39,981 nucleotides of DNA from Deltaproteobacteria bacterium (GCA_019308745.1 JAFDHO010000035.1:1-39981); one strand, 5' to 3'. Shown: positions 1 to 9,352, counted from the first letter of the stretch. Program-made: numbers and translations. Notes: generated by a model not told the origin, from the letters alone.

Positions 1-6
1 TATAAT
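1..6 (+). promoter_or_regulatory. possible -10 box of the yebC promoter
   Basis: The first six bases of the window are a perfect TATAAT, 38 bp upstream of the yebC start codon. The matching -35 box would lie outside the window, so this is only half a promoter. If real, transcription of yebC-ruvCAB would begin near base 13 and leave a leader of about 30 nt. Confidence 0.3.
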
Positions 7-43
7 AAAGACAAATTGATCTTTCTGGTGAGGAGGTAGATCC

Positions 44-790
44 ATGTCAGGCCATTCCAAGTGGGCCAGCATTAGGCACAAGAAAGGTGCCGTGGATGCC
101 AAGAGGGGTAAGATATTCTCCAAACTCAATAAGGAAATCACCGTAGCCGCCCGCCTGGGCGGCGGGGACCCGACCGGGAACCCCCGACTCCGGGCCGCCA
201 TTCAAGCAGCCAAGGCCCAAAATATGCCGAAGGAAAATATCGAGAGGGCCATTAAGAAGGGGACCGGCGAACTGGAAGGCACCGCGTACGAAGAGGTCAA
301 CTACGAGGGTTATGGTCCCGGAGGGGTGGCGATGCTCATTGACTGCCTGACAGACAATAAGAAGAGGACCGTGGCCGATATCAAGCATCTCTTTGATCGT
401 CATGGGGGGAACCTTGGCGAGCCAGGCTGTGTCGCATGGATGTTCCAGAAGAAGGGCCTGATCCTGGTCGAAAAGGACAAAGTAGACGAGGAAAGTCTCC
501 TGGATCTAGCGCTCGAGGCAGGGGCCGAAGACGTCAAAGAAGGCAAGGCGGAGTTTGAAGTTATAACAGACCCGGCGGTCTTTGACTCTGTCAAGAAGGC
601 CTTTGATGAGAATGGCGTCTCTTTCAGTCTTGCAGAGATCAGCATGATCCCCCAAAATACAGTCAAGGTGGAAGGCAAAAAGGCTACCCAGATGTTGAAC
701 CTCCTGGAGGCCCTGGAGGACAATGATGACGTCAATCATGTATATGCCAATTTCGATATCCCTGACGAGGTAATGGAGGCCATGAGCTGA
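44..790 (+). CDS. yebC: YebC/PmpR family protein
   Basis: Member of the YebC/PmpR family, cytoplasmic proteins of about 240-250 residues. Members have been described as DNA-binding transcriptional regulators and, more recently, as factors that relieve ribosome stalling. The N-terminus [20 protein letters not shown] is the family hallmark and the length (248 aa) is typical. A strong Shine-Dalgarno (GGAGG, about 7 nt before the ATG) sets the start. Its stop codon overlaps the ruvC start by one base, the yebC-ruvC linkage common in many bacteria. Which of the two proposed roles applies here cannot be read from sequence. Confidence 0.95.
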   Translation: MSGHSKWASIRHKKGAVDAKRGKIFSKLNKEITVAARLGGGDPTGNPRLRAAIQAAKAQNMPKENIERAIKKGTGELEGTAYEEVNYEGYGPGGVAMLIDCLTDNKKRTVADIKHLFDRHGGNLGEPGCVAWMFQKKGLILVEKDKVDEESLLDLALEAGAEDVKEGKAEFEVITDPAVFDSVKKAFDENGVSFSLAEISMIPQNTVKVEGKKATQMLNLLEALEDNDDVNHVYANFDIPDEVMEAMS

Positions 791-1275
791 TGATCGTGCT
801 CGGGGTCGATCCCGGGTCCATAGTGACAGGGTACGGCCTTGTGGAGAAAAAGGGTGATAAGATGACCTGCATCCATGCGGATGCAATAAGCCTATCCAAA
901 GACCTCCCCTTTTTTCAAAGGATTTACAGTATCTACCAGTCCATGGTCGAGGTGATGACCCGCTTTTGCCCTGGAGAAATGGCCATCGAGGACATATTCT
1001 TCTCCAAGAACGTAAAGAGCGCGTTGAAGATAGGCCATGCCAGGGGAGCGGTCCTGATCGCCGCAACCCAATGCGGGCTAAAGATATATGAGTACAGCCC
1101 CCTCGAGATAAAGAAATCGGTGGTGGGATATGGACGTGCGACCAAGGCCCAGGTCAGGAGTATGGTGCAGGTCATCCTCACGCTCGACTACCAGCCCAAT
1201 TTTGACACGGCCGATGCCTTGGCTGCCGCCATATGCCACCTTAACTGGACAAGATTCGAGCACCGTCCAAGATAG
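790..1275 (+). CDS. ruvC: Holliday junction endonuclease RuvC
   Basis: Dimeric endodeoxyribonuclease that resolves Holliday junctions in recombinational repair together with RuvAB. The four catalytic acidic residues are at the expected places: D7 in GVDPGS, E67 in MAIEDIFF, and D139 and D142 in FDTADA. The protein has 161 residues, slightly shorter than E. coli RuvC (173). Its ATG overlaps the yebC stop, so translation is probably coupled. It is followed 31 bp later by ruvA. Confidence 0.95.
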   Translation: MIVLGVDPGSIVTGYGLVEKKGDKMTCIHADAISLSKDLPFFQRIYSIYQSMVEVMTRFCPGEMAIEDIFFSKNVKSALKIGHARGAVLIAATQCGLKIYEYSPLEIKKSVVGYGRATKAQVRSMVQVILTLDYQPNFDTADALAAAICHLNWTRFEHRPR

Positions 1276-1306
1276 ATCTGGCTGAGTCGGAGGGAGTCCC
1301 CTGGTC

Positions 1307-1909
1307 ATGATTGCGAGATTGAACGGAACTATCATAGAAAAATCCGCCCAATCCGTCATCATTGATAATTCCGGTATCGGATATGAGGTCATCGTGCCCT
1401 TCTCAACCTTCTATGCCCTGCCGGAGCAGAATGATGATGTGAGCCTGCACATACACACACACGTCAGGGAGGATGCCATCGTCCTTTTCGGTTTCAATAC
1501 CCTCCTTGAAAAAGAGATCTTTCTCATGCTCAAATCAGTTGCGGGTATAGGGCCCAAGCTGGCTATCAACATCCTATCAGGACTCGGGCCCCGAGAATTG
1601 CTTGAAGCAATGGCAGGAGGTGATGCAATGCGGTTGCAGTCCATACCCGGGGTCGGAAGAAAAACCGCAGAGCGCATCGCCCTTGAGTTGAGCGAGAAGG
1701 CGCAGGCCCTTTTGGGTGGAGACCAGGCCCGGCCTGCACAGTTTTTTGCGGGCCCGGAGAAAAGGGCGCTTGACGATGCCGTGTCCGCTCTTTTAAACTT
1801 GGGTTATTCCTCCAAGGCTGCGAAAGGGGCCGTGGAAAAGGCGTTTGCCCAGACAAAGAGCGTTGATCTCGAACCACTGATAAAAGAGGCATTGAGGTTG
1901 CTGGCTTGA
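1307..1909 (+). CDS. ruvA: Holliday junction DNA helicase subunit RuvA
   Basis: RuvA tetramers bind the four-way junction and load RuvB. The 200-residue protein shows an N-terminal OB-fold (MIARLNGTI), the paired helix-hairpin-helix motifs (VAGIGPKLA near residue 78 and IPGVGRKTA near 113) and a C-terminal RuvB-binding UBA-like domain ([12 protein letters not shown]). A GGAGGGA element lies 12-18 nt before the ATG. The stop overlaps the proposed TTG start of ruvB by four bases. Confidence 0.95.
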   Translation: MIARLNGTIIEKSAQSVIIDNSGIGYEVIVPFSTFYALPEQNDDVSLHIHTHVREDAIVLFGFNTLLEKEIFLMLKSVAGIGPKLAINILSGLGPRELLEAMAGGDAMRLQSIPGVGRKTAERIALELSEKAQALLGGDQARPAQFFAGPEKRALDDAVSALLNLGYSSKAAKGAVEKAFAQTKSVDLEPLIKEALRLLA

Positions 1910-2949
1910 GCGGACAAAGTCTTCCAATGGAGAATAGAATAATAGATCCCCAACCACAACCCGAAGAGACTGGGGCGGAGATAAGCCTCAGGCCCAAGAC
2001 CCTGGATGAGTATGAGGGTCAGAACGAGCTCAAGAGAAACCTCAGGGTCTTTATTGAGGCAGCAAAGGCCAGATCGGACGCCCTCGATCATGTCCTCTTC
2101 CACGGTAATCCCGGCCTGGGAAAGACATCTCTGGCACATATTATTGCCAACGAACTCGGGGTGAACATCACCAGTACATCCGGCCCGGTGATCGAAAGGC
2201 CCGGAGACCTTGCTGCCATCCTTACCAGTCTCCAGCCCCGGGATGTGCTCTTTATCGATGAAGTACACCGCCTCAATCACGTGGTGGAAGAGATCCTCTA
2301 CCCTGCCATGGAGGATTATCAACTGGATATCATCATTGGACAGGGGCCTTCGGCCAGGACCATGAAGATTCCCCTCCCCCCCTTCACCCTGGTCGGGGCT
2401 ACGACAAGAACGGGGCTTCTGACCCCTCCTCTCCGGGAGCGGTTCGGAGTCGTCCTAAGGGTCGACTTCTATGAGCCTGAGGATCTGAAAAGGATCTTGC
2501 TGCGCTCCGCCCAACTCCTGGGGATTCCGATCCATGAAGAGGGGGCCCATGAAATTGCCAGGCGTTCCAGGGGAACACCCAGGGTGGCCAACAGGATACT
2601 GAGACGGGTGAGGGACTACGCCCAGGTGGAAGCAGACGGGGTCATAACCAGGGACGTGGCCAGAAGGGCCCTTGACATGCTCGACGTGGATGACAGGGGC
2701 CTCGACAAGATGGATCGACACATAATGCTCACAATCATTGAAAAGTTCAACGGCGGGCCAATTGGTCTCGATACCCTTTCCGCGGCCGTAAGCGAGCAAA
2801 AGGATACCCTCGAAGACGTCTATGAGCCCTACTTGATCCAAATGGGATATATAAAAAGGACGCCGAGGGGTAGGGTGGCGACCAAGCTGGCCTATCAACA
2901 TTTCTCTATTGAAGTAGACGAAGGCCAGATTCAAAAGAAGCTGTTTTAG
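1906..2949 (+). CDS. ruvB: Holliday junction branch-migration ATPase RuvB
   Basis: AAA+ hexameric motor that drives branch migration with RuvA. Visible motifs are Walker A GNPGLGKT, Walker B LFIDEVHR, sensor 1 GATTRTG and the arginine-finger region LRERFG, followed by a winged-helix C-terminus ending in [10 protein letters not shown]. The chosen start is TTG at 1906, overlapping ruvA in TTGA, with GAGG 8 nt upstream. An in-frame ATG at 1927 would give 340 residues and also fits the family (MENRIIDPQ), but has a poorer ribosome-binding site. Confidence 0.95.
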   Translation: MSGQSLPMENRIIDPQPQPEETGAEISLRPKTLDEYEGQNELKRNLRVFIEAAKARSDALDHVLFHGNPGLGKTSLAHIIANELGVNITSTSGPVIERPGDLAAILTSLQPRDVLFIDEVHRLNHVVEEILYPAMEDYQLDIIIGQGPSARTMKIPLPPFTLVGATTRTGLLTPPLRERFGVVLRVDFYEPEDLKRILLRSAQLLGIPIHEEGAHEIARRSRGTPRVANRILRRVRDYAQVEADGVITRDVARRALDMLDVDDRGLDKMDRHIMLTIIEKFNGGPIGLDTLSAAVSEQKDTLEDVYEPYLIQMGYIKRTPRGRVATKLAYQHFSIEVDEGQIQKKLF

Positions 2950-2981
2950 GAACATACCGAAGCAAGAGGGAGGGACTCGCC

Positions 2982-4346
2982 ATTTCGGATTTCTCACAAA
3001 ATCGAACTCAAATAACGACTTTTCATATCCTGAGGCAGGACAGGAGGCACCTGAGGACCCAGTTACGGCTCCACTCCAGATGGAAGAAGACCGTCCTGAT
3101 CATCCCCTGCCTGGCCAGCGAATACACGGACCCCAACAACCTTCCGGTGTTTGAGAATATCCTCAAACAGCTGCGAGATACGACTTATCTTTCACAGATA
3201 ATATTCGGTCTTGACAGGGCCTCTGAATCGGACGCCATGTTACTGAGGGACCTGATAAAGAAGTATGGGCTCAGAAACACCCTCATTCAATGGAATGACG
3301 GACCCGGTTTCAGCAGCATATATGAAAAGCTGACATCCGCAGGGTTCAATATACAGGAGCCCGGCAAGGGCAAGAATATGTTTCTGGGCTTCGGTATTGC
3401 CATTGCCCTCGGAGCAGAATCCATTGGCCTCATAGATGCCGACATAAAGACCTTCAAGAGGGTGCAGCTCGACAGGCTCCTATATCCCGTTGTTGTTCTC
3501 AACTATGATTTTTCAAAGGCCTATTACGCCCGGATCAAGGAACAGGAGATGTACGGGAGGGTCAAGAGGCTCCTCCTCGATCCTCTCCTCCTGGCCCTCA
3601 AGAGGAAGTTCACCGAGAGCAAAGCCGAGAAGATGCTTCGCCTGATAGACTTCCTTCTGGGGTTCAATTACCAGCTCTCCGGGGAAGTCGCCTTCCATGT
3701 CGACCTGTTGAAGAAGATGCGGTTTGCTACAAACTGGGGCGTGGAGATCTTTACCCTGATCGAGGTGTACAGAAAGGCCTCCTCCTGCGCCCAGGTCATG
3801 TTCACCGAACATCCCTTCGACCACAAACACCAAGAAGTATCCCCGGGTGACACCAGCAAAGGGCTTAACCGGATGGCGGTAGACATCGTCACCACATTGA
3901 TGAACGCCCTGGTGATTGAGGAGGGAGTGGATATCTCCGAGACTTTTTTCAGAGACCTGGCAATCACTTACCAGGCCATCGCCGAAGAGTTCATCAAGAA
4001 GTATTCTGACGATGCCGCCTTCAACAACCTTCAATATAGCCGTGACCACGAAGAACATCTGGTGCGGGATATCTTCAGGGACTCAATCCTCATTGCCGGA
4101 GATATGCTGACCTCTCCCTTCAAGCTCACGGAGAGGTTTCTCAGGTTTGTAAACACCTATCCCGAATTCAAGCCCTTCCTGGACAAGGGACTTGCCAAAA
4201 CAATCATCTCTGTAGAAAGCCAGACACAACAAAGTATCTTTCAGACTCCTCAGACCGTCTCCTGGGAGCGAGTGTTGAACAAGTTGCCCGGCACCTTCTA
4301 TGACCTGATCGAAGTGGTGGAAAGTGAAAAAAGAAGATTTGCCTGA
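2982..4346 (+). CDS. glucosyl-3-phosphoglycerate-synthase-like glycosyltransferase (probable ATT start)
   Basis: GT-A fold glycosyltransferase resembling the GT81 glucosyl-3-phosphoglycerate synthase group, which transfers glucose from an NDP donor to 3-phosphoglycerate. Counting from the proposed ATT start, the protein has 454 residues: nucleotide-sugar motif VLIIPCLASEY (about 38-48), GLDRA, WNDGP (about 104-108), GKGKN and a metal-binding D152-A-D154. The first obvious start (GTG at 3147) would cut off the nucleotide-binding strand, so the gene must begin earlier. The open frame upstream reads ISDFSQNRTQITTFH, like the MSDF...ITTLH N-terminus I recall for relatives. No ATG, GTG or TTG lies in that stretch, but an ATT at 2982 follows GGGAGGGA at good spacing. 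The gene lies 32 bp after ruvB and overlaps the phosphatase gene. The sugar donor is inferred, not proven. Confidence 0.7.
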   Translation: MSDFSQNRTQITTFHILRQDRRHLRTQLRLHSRWKKTVLIIPCLASEYTDPNNLPVFENILKQLRDTTYLSQIIFGLDRASESDAMLLRDLIKKYGLRNTLIQWNDGPGFSSIYEKLTSAGFNIQEPGKGKNMFLGFGIAIALGAESIGLIDADIKTFKRVQLDRLLYPVVVLNYDFSKAYYARIKEQEMYGRVKRLLLDPLLLALKRKFTESKAEKMLRLIDFLLGFNYQLSGEVAFHVDLLKKMRFATNWGVEIFTLIEVYRKASSCAQVMFTEHPFDHKHQEVSPGDTSKGLNRMAVDIVTTLMNALVIEEGVDISETFFRDLAITYQAIAEEFIKKYSDDAAFNNLQYSRDHEEHLVRDIFRDSILIAGDMLTSPFKLTERFLRFVNTYPEFKPFLDKGLAKTIISVESQTQQSIFQTPQTVSWERVLNKLPGTFYDLIEVVESEKRRFA

Positions 4347-5208
4347 GGATAAGAGCCGACAAATACATGATGTCAAAAAGCCGCCTTTTGTGGTAATATT
4401 TACGGATCTGGATGGGACGCTCCTAGACCAGGATAGCTATGGGTGGGAAGAAGCACGCCCCGCCCTCGAGCTCTGTGAAAGATATCGTTTCCCCATTGTA
4501 TTTGCCTCTAGCAAGACCAGAGCAGAAATAATCTTTCTGCAGGAGTGTCTTGGATTGTCAGCCCCCTTTATTGTTGAAAACGGCGGGGGCATCTTTTTTC
4601 CTGAACACGAATCCTACAAGGCACCCCCTGATGCCGACCCTGTGGACCACCTTTGGAGATTGTCCCTGGGCGTTCCCTACACCGAGGTAGTGAATGTCTT
4701 CAGGGAGATTCAGGCGGATATAGGGTGGCCCATGAAGGGCTTTTCCCAAATGAGCGTTGAGGAAATTGCACGGTCGACAGGACTCGACCTTGAGGCCTCC
4801 CGCCGGGCCGCCATGCGGGAGTACGACGAGCCATTTATGATCCTGGAAGAACAGGGAATCGATCTCGACCGCCTGGACGAAGAGGCTCGAAAAAGGGGGC
4901 TGAGGGTTACCAGGGGCGGGAGGTTTCATCACCTCCACGGAGATTTTGACAAGGGTCGTGCCCTTCGTAGGATCGAGGCCTGGTACAGGACCTCCCACGC
5001 CAGGGTCCTATCCATCGCACTGGGAGATAGCCCCAACGATTTTAGTATGTTGAAAAATGCAGACCTGCCCGTACTGGTCCGATCCTCCTGTCAATACGAG
5101 GGATTGGAGGAATCCATAAGGGGCCTGATAAGAACCGAAGACCCTGGCCCGAGGGGCTGGAACAGGGCAGTCCTCGATATCCTGCGTGATAAAGTGAAGG
5201 GAGGTTAA
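4324..5208 (+). CDS. HAD-family mannosyl/glucosyl-3-phosphoglycerate phosphatase
   Basis: HAD superfamily phosphatase of the mannosyl-3-phosphoglycerate phosphatase (YedP/MPGP) type, 294 residues. It would remove phosphate from a glycosyl-3-phosphoglycerate to give the free glycosylglycerate osmolyte. The motifs are FTDLDGT with nucleophile D28 and acid D30, ASSKTR for motif II, the family-typical FIVENGGGIFFP, and GDSPNDFSML for motif IV. The GTG start overlaps the upstream glycosyltransferase by 23 bp. No in-frame ATG exists before motif I, so GTG is the only reasonable choice. The gene sits between two glycosyltransferases, as expected for an osmolyte pathway. Confidence 0.8.
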   Translation: MKKEDLPEDKSRQIHDVKKPPFVVIFTDLDGTLLDQDSYGWEEARPALELCERYRFPIVFASSKTRAEIIFLQECLGLSAPFIVENGGGIFFPEHESYKAPPDADPVDHLWRLSLGVPYTEVVNVFREIQADIGWPMKGFSQMSVEEIARSTGLDLEASRRAAMREYDEPFMILEEQGIDLDRLDEEARKRGLRVTRGGRFHHLHGDFDKGRALRRIEAWYRTSHARVLSIALGDSPNDFSMLKNADLPVLVRSSCQYEGLEESIRGLIRTEDPGPRGWNRAVLDILRDKVKGG

Positions 5209-5215
5209 TCCTGGC

Positions 5216-6436
5216 ATGTTCCAAGAGGAAGTTAATCCTGAAAAGATAAATAAGGCCGACCTGGTGGTCGCGATTCCGTCTTACAAGGAGGCTGATTCCA
5301 TAAGCTACCCCACGAAGCAAGCAAGCGAGGGACTGGTCAAGTATTTCCCGCAGATAGAATCCGTGATTATCAACTGTGATAATAACTCCCCGGATGATAC
5401 CAAGCAGGTCTTTCTGGGTACGCCCACTGAGATCCCCAAGATCTATATCTCAACTCCCCCGGGGGTCAAGGGCAAGGGGAATAACTTTAAGAACCTGTTT
5501 CGAAAGGTCCTTGAGCTGAAGGCGAAGGCCATTGTAGTAGTCGATGCGGACTTGAAGAGCATAACCCCCGAATGGATCAAACACCTGGGAGAGCCCCTTT
5601 TCAATGATTTCTCCTATGTGGCTCCACTGTACGTCAGGCATAAGTATGACGGTACCATAACCAATAGCATTGCTTACCCCATGTCCCGGGCCCTTTATGG
5701 CAGGAGGGTCAGACAGCCCATCGGGGGGGACTTTGGCTTCAGCGGTGAGCTGGCAAAGATCTACTACGAGAGCGAGCTGTGGGACGAGGCCATAGCCAAT
5801 TTCGGAATCGACATATGGATGACGACGATCGCCCTAAATCAGGGAGTCCCGGTATGCCAGTCCTACATGGGGCGGCCCAAGATACACAGGGCAAAGGATC
5901 CTGCCGCCTCCCTTGGACCCATGTTCCGCCAGGTCGTGGGGACCATGTTTAACATGGCCTGTCATTTCGCTCCCTATTGGGTGAAGGTAAAATACAGCAA
6001 GCCCACGGCAATCTTCGGTTTCGGCCTGGGTGAAGTGGAGATGCCGCCGAAGGTAGAGGTGGATACCGAGAAGCTTATCAACAAGTTCCACGAGGGTTTC
6101 ACCTTGTACCGGGAAGTCTGGGAGAAGGTCCTCAGCCAGGATGTCTTTAAGAAGCTCCTGGAAATCAAGGACATGAAAGAAAGGGTATTCAACTTCCCTA
6201 CGGACCTGTGGGCCAGGATCCTCTATGACATGGGCGTTGGCTTTCGTGATACCCTCTGCGACCGAGACCTCATGATGGATTCCCTCATCCCCCTGTACTT
6301 TGGACGCACCTTTTCATTTGTGAAGAGGACCAAGAGGATGTCCACCCGCCAGGCCGAGGAATCCATTGAAGAGGATTGCATGACCTTTGAGATGACAAAA
6401 CCTTACCTCATCCAAAAATGGGCAAAAGATTCGTAG
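5216..6436 (+). CDS. GT-A glycosyltransferase, possible second sugar transferase of an osmolyte pathway
   Basis: GT-A fold transferase of 406 residues with VVAIPSYKEADS (17-28), GVKGKGNN (83-90), a metal-binding D110-A-D112 and an acceptor-side QPIGGDFGFSG (167-177). The layout recalls mannosylglycerate synthase and mannosylglucosyl-3-phosphoglycerate synthase, and the C-terminal 150 residues are helical and rich in aromatic residues. The ATG is preceded by GGGAGG at proper spacing, 7 bp after the phosphatase gene, so the three genes are one unit. A mannosyltransferase acting on glucosyl-3-phosphoglycerate is the best-fitting guess; a simple glycosyltransferase of another glycolipid or polysaccharide route cannot be excluded. 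Confidence 0.65.
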   Translation: MFQEEVNPEKINKADLVVAIPSYKEADSISYPTKQASEGLVKYFPQIESVIINCDNNSPDDTKQVFLGTPTEIPKIYISTPPGVKGKGNNFKNLFRKVLELKAKAIVVVDADLKSITPEWIKHLGEPLFNDFSYVAPLYVRHKYDGTITNSIAYPMSRALYGRRVRQPIGGDFGFSGELAKIYYESELWDEAIANFGIDIWMTTIALNQGVPVCQSYMGRPKIHRAKDPAASLGPMFRQVVGTMFNMACHFAPYWVKVKYSKPTAIFGFGLGEVEMPPKVEVDTEKLINKFHEGFTLYREVWEKVLSQDVFKKLLEIKDMKERVFNFPTDLWARILYDMGVGFRDTLCDRDLMMDSLIPLYFGRTFSFVKRTKRMSTRQAEESIEEDCMTFEMTKPYLIQKWAKDS

Positions 6437-6470
6437 ACCTTGGCTTTCGGAATCTGGCAATTGGAGGAGA

Positions 6471-7829
6471 TTAACGGATCAGGAGGATTCTGACATCCAT
6501 TACATTGGTATTCGTGGGTCCGGTGATCAGTAGTTCTCCGGTCTTCTCGAAGTAGTGGTATGAATCATTGTTCATGAGATATTCCAGGGCAGTGATTCCC
6601 TTCTCTGCGCCTCGGCGCACCGTTAGAGGATCCACGATTGCTCCGGCAGCAGGGGTAGGCCCATCATTCCCGTCTGTCCCTCCACTGAGGATGACCACCC
6701 TTGGGGCAATACCGGCCAAATCGATGGCCGCTGAGAGGCAAAATTCCTGGTTTCTCCCCCCGAGCCCCTTCCCCCTGATGGTCACGGTGGTCTCCCCGCC
6801 CGAGATGATGCAGGCGGGCGGAGAAAGGGGGTTCCCCGTTTTGAGAACCTCTTTGACGATAGCGGTGTGCATCTTTGCCACGTCTCGGGTCTCTCCTTCT
6901 ACCATGGAGGAGAGAATCAGGGTCTTGTACCCCATCTTTCGCGCCTCGGCCTCGGCGGCTTTCAAGGCCTGCATGTTGCTCCCCACCACATAATTGTGGA
7001 CCTTCTCAAATATGGGGTCTCCTTCTTTCGGTGTTTCTGGCACTCGGCCCTCGGAACCCCGCTCAAGATAGGACGTGATGGAGTCCGGGATATCCTTCAG
7101 GTCGTATTTTCCTACAACGGCCAGGGCGTCTTGAAAGGTGGACCTGTCGAAGACAAAGGGTCCCGATGCGATGACATCCATCTTGTCGCCCACAACGTCC
7201 GAAAGCATCAAATTGACGGTCGTTGCCGGATAGGCAAACCTCGCCATTTGGCCCCCTTTGGAGGAGGAGATGTGCTTCCTGATGGTGTTTATCTCGTCTA
7301 TGCTCGCGCCGCATTCCAGCAGCCGCTTAGTCAGAGCCTGCTTCTCCTCCAGGCTGATCTTGTCTGCGGGTTGGGGAAGGAGTGCTGATCCTCCCCCTGA
7401 GATCAGGGAAATTATCAGGTCCTTTTTCCCTGCCTCCGCCAGAAGTTCGAGGATTTTTCTCGTGCCTTCCACGCCACTCTGATCGGGCAAGGGGTGGCCT
7501 GCCTCCGTGGTCTCTACATATTTGAGGCTTTCCGTGAAACCATACTTCACGTTGATGAGGCCCTTGCCGATCCTCTCCCCCACCAGGTCCTCAAGGGCCT
7601 TTGCCATGGGCGCGGTGGCCTTGCCCCCACCCACTATGAGGACCCGCTCGAACCGCCCAAGGTCCAGCTTCATCTTCTGACCCTTTGCCGGCCCAAGGAG
7701 GATCTTCTCCCCTTCAAGGACCACGAAGTTCCTGACAGCCGCGTAGGGATCAACGGACCTCAGGGCGGCCCGGAACAACTGTCTTGCGTCATCCCGCATT
7801 GCCTTCAGATCTTCGTGTACGAGGTGCAT
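6471..7829 (-). CDS. glycerate 2-kinase (DUF4147/MOFRL family)
   Basis: Glycerate kinase of the GckA/TtuD type, which phosphorylates D-glycerate to 2-phosphoglycerate; cytoplasmic, 452 residues. Visible are VGGGKA (66-71), EAGHPLPD, ISGGGSALL (143-151), the LSDVVGD loop, and a C-terminal MOFRL domain with GGRNQEF and SGGTDGNDGPTPAAGA. The ATG follows TAGGAG. The gene converges on the glycosyltransferase with only 34 bp between the two stop codons and no clear terminator. Glycerate released from a glycosylglycerate solute would be a plausible substrate source, but glycine/serine or sugar-acid metabolism would serve equally well. Confidence 0.88.
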   Translation of the reverse strand: MHLVHEDLKAMRDDARQLFRAALRSVDPYAAVRNFVVLEGEKILLGPAKGQKMKLDLGRFERVLIVGGGKATAPMAKALEDLVGERIGKGLINVKYGFTESLKYVETTEAGHPLPDQSGVEGTRKILELLAEAGKKDLIISLISGGGSALLPQPADKISLEEKQALTKRLLECGASIDEINTIRKHISSSKGGQMARFAYPATTVNLMLSDVVGDKMDVIASGPFVFDRSTFQDALAVVGKYDLKDIPDSITSYLERGSEGRVPETPKEGDPIFEKVHNYVVGSNMQALKAAEAEARKMGYKTLILSSMVEGETRDVAKMHTAIVKEVLKTGNPLSPPACIISGGETTVTIRGKGLGGRNQEFCLSAAIDLAGIAPRVVILSGGTDGNDGPTPAAGAIVDPLTVRRGAEKGITALEYLMNNDSYHYFEKTGELLITGPTNTNVMDVRILLIR

Positions 7830-8140
7830 GTCTCAACTCCTAGCACATTCTTGTTCCCCGCTTTGAATGCTGTTGCCCGCATGATTCACCCGAGGATCCC
7901 CTTGAAGGCAGGGCATGAGATCATCCTTCACGCCGGGATCCTTTGAAAAGCCCTCTCCGCCGACACGGTCGGCTCATTCCATATTCTTCCCGACAAAAAA
8001 CTATCCAGTCGGCACGTTATCGCTCAAAGAGAACCAATGCAACAAATAAGACATGTCCCAGACCCAAGAAAAGTAGGGCGGCCTTTGGGAAAATCTTATT
8101 CAAGAATTCCTTGGCAAGAACCCTTCACGAGGGGAGAAAT
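7830..8140. other. intergenic region between two leftward genes
   Basis: I see no coding region in these 311 bp. A perfect 6-bp inverted repeat with a 3-base loop (GCCGAC-acg-GTCGGC, 7960-7974) is present but lacks an adjacent T-run in either direction. The distance suggests the glycerate kinase has its own promoter, which I could not identify confidently. Confidence 0.4.
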
Positions 8141-9352
8141 TCACACCTCTATCTCGAAGATCTTCTTGGGGGTCTTGTGGATACATTCGCTTGCCCCTGC
8201 CTCCGTGATGAAATAGTTATCACAGACCCAGGCAAAGGCCGTTGCCGAACCCGTAATGGGGTGCACGGTGATATTCATATTGGCTTGCAGCCTCATGGGT
8301 TCATCCTCGCGTATCGCAGGCCTCTCAACCAGGTCGTACCCCTGGCCGTGTGCATAGAGCCGCCTCTCTTCCGGGAATCCCTTACTCCTCAAGAATTCGT
8401 TGTTGGCCTTGATGATGTCTTTCGGATCAGCCCCGGGCTTCAGGAGGTCGATGGTGATTCGCTGGGCCTCCTTGGCTACTTCACAGGCCTCGAGCAATTC
8501 CTCTGTCGCCTTGCCCAGAACACATGTCCTTCCGAGCTCCGCATAGAGTCCGCCTGGCCCATTGACCTCGATCATCAGCGTAAATTGGTCTCCCTTCTTG
8601 ATCTCCCTGTTCATGAAATGACGCTTCAACATCGGGCAAGGAGTGCCCAGGGGTGCTGACCCCGCCATGATGAGTTGCTGCTCACTTCCCAGGTTCTGGA
8701 CGGTGTACTGGGCCAATGCCATTATCTCGGAATCTCTCATGCCTGGGCGGATGCTGCTGAAGGCCTTTTCCATAGCTATGTCTTGGATCTCCGCAGTTCT
8801 CCGGATCAGGGCGAGTTCTTCTTCGCTCTTTACCGCCTTTATGCTATCCACGAGGTCCGTTGCATCGGTAAAGGTGGCGTTCGTCAGATGTGTCCTTATG
8901 TGATCATGAAAGGGCGCAGGGATATGACCTAATGCAATGAATCCTACCTTGATGTCTTTCATGGGCCTTAACAGCTCGACGACCAGTTCCGCATCTAATG
9001 TCTTTGTATAGTGAAGACTCGGGAAGTAGGGGGCCGTAAAGCGGTTCTTGACACCCCTAAGGGCCCAATCCTTTGTACTCAGGTCCGTAAACCGACTCTC
9101 AGGATCCATCTTGGGCCCGATGTTTATCACCGTCATTTCGTCTTCCCTGGGAAAAATCACGCTCGTCGGGTATCCGTTGAAGGCAGGGACGTCCGTGAAC
9201 CATTTTACGTATCCTCCGAGGAACTGATTCGTGTTCTGCATTATGAGGAAATCAATCCCTTCCGCCTCCATGGCCTCTCGTACCGCTCTCCATCTCCTTT
9301 CCAGTTCTTGAGTGGAAATCTGGACGACTATTCTCTCCTTCGCAATATCCAT
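8141..9352 (-). CDS. M24-fold (aminopeptidase P/creatinase-like) protein with altered metal ligands
   Basis: Two-domain protein of 403 residues with a creatinase-type N-domain (about 10-170) and a pita-bread C-domain (about 180-400). In classical Xaa-Pro peptidases the metal is held by D, D, H, E, E. By eye the matching positions here are E262 (MIEVNG), E272 (YAELGRT), H335 (YAHGQGYD), H364 (ITVHPITG) and C377 (AWVCDNY). The substrate-positioning histidine and the overall frame remain, so this is unlikely to be an ordinary dinuclear peptidase. Creatinase-like hydrolases and DddP-type lyases in the same fold show that non-peptidase chemistry is possible. A GGAGGAGA element precedes the ATG. 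It is divergent from the AMP-ligase gene. Confidence 0.8.
   Translation of the reverse strand: MDIAKERIVVQISTQELERRWRAVREAMEAEGIDFLIMQNTNQFLGGYVKWFTDVPAFNGYPTSVIFPREDEMTVINIGPKMDPESRFTDLSTKDWALRGVKNRFTAPYFPSLHYTKTLDAELVVELLRPMKDIKVGFIALGHIPAPFHDHIRTHLTNATFTDATDLVDSIKAVKSEEELALIRRTAEIQDIAMEKAFSSIRPGMRDSEIMALAQYTVQNLGSEQQLIMAGSAPLGTPCPMLKRHFMNREIKKGDQFTLMIEVNGPGGLYAELGRTCVLGKATEELLEACEVAKEAQRITIDLLKPGADPKDIIKANNEFLRSKGFPEERRLYAHGQGYDLVERPAIREDEPMRLQANMNITVHPITGSATAFAWVCDNYFITEAGASECIHKTPKKIFEIEV

Noticed and set aside
7943-8659. 238-codon + strand frame overlapping the M24 gene
   Set aside because: Most of it is antisense to M24 sequence and the rest is intergenic; no ribosome-binding site or motif.
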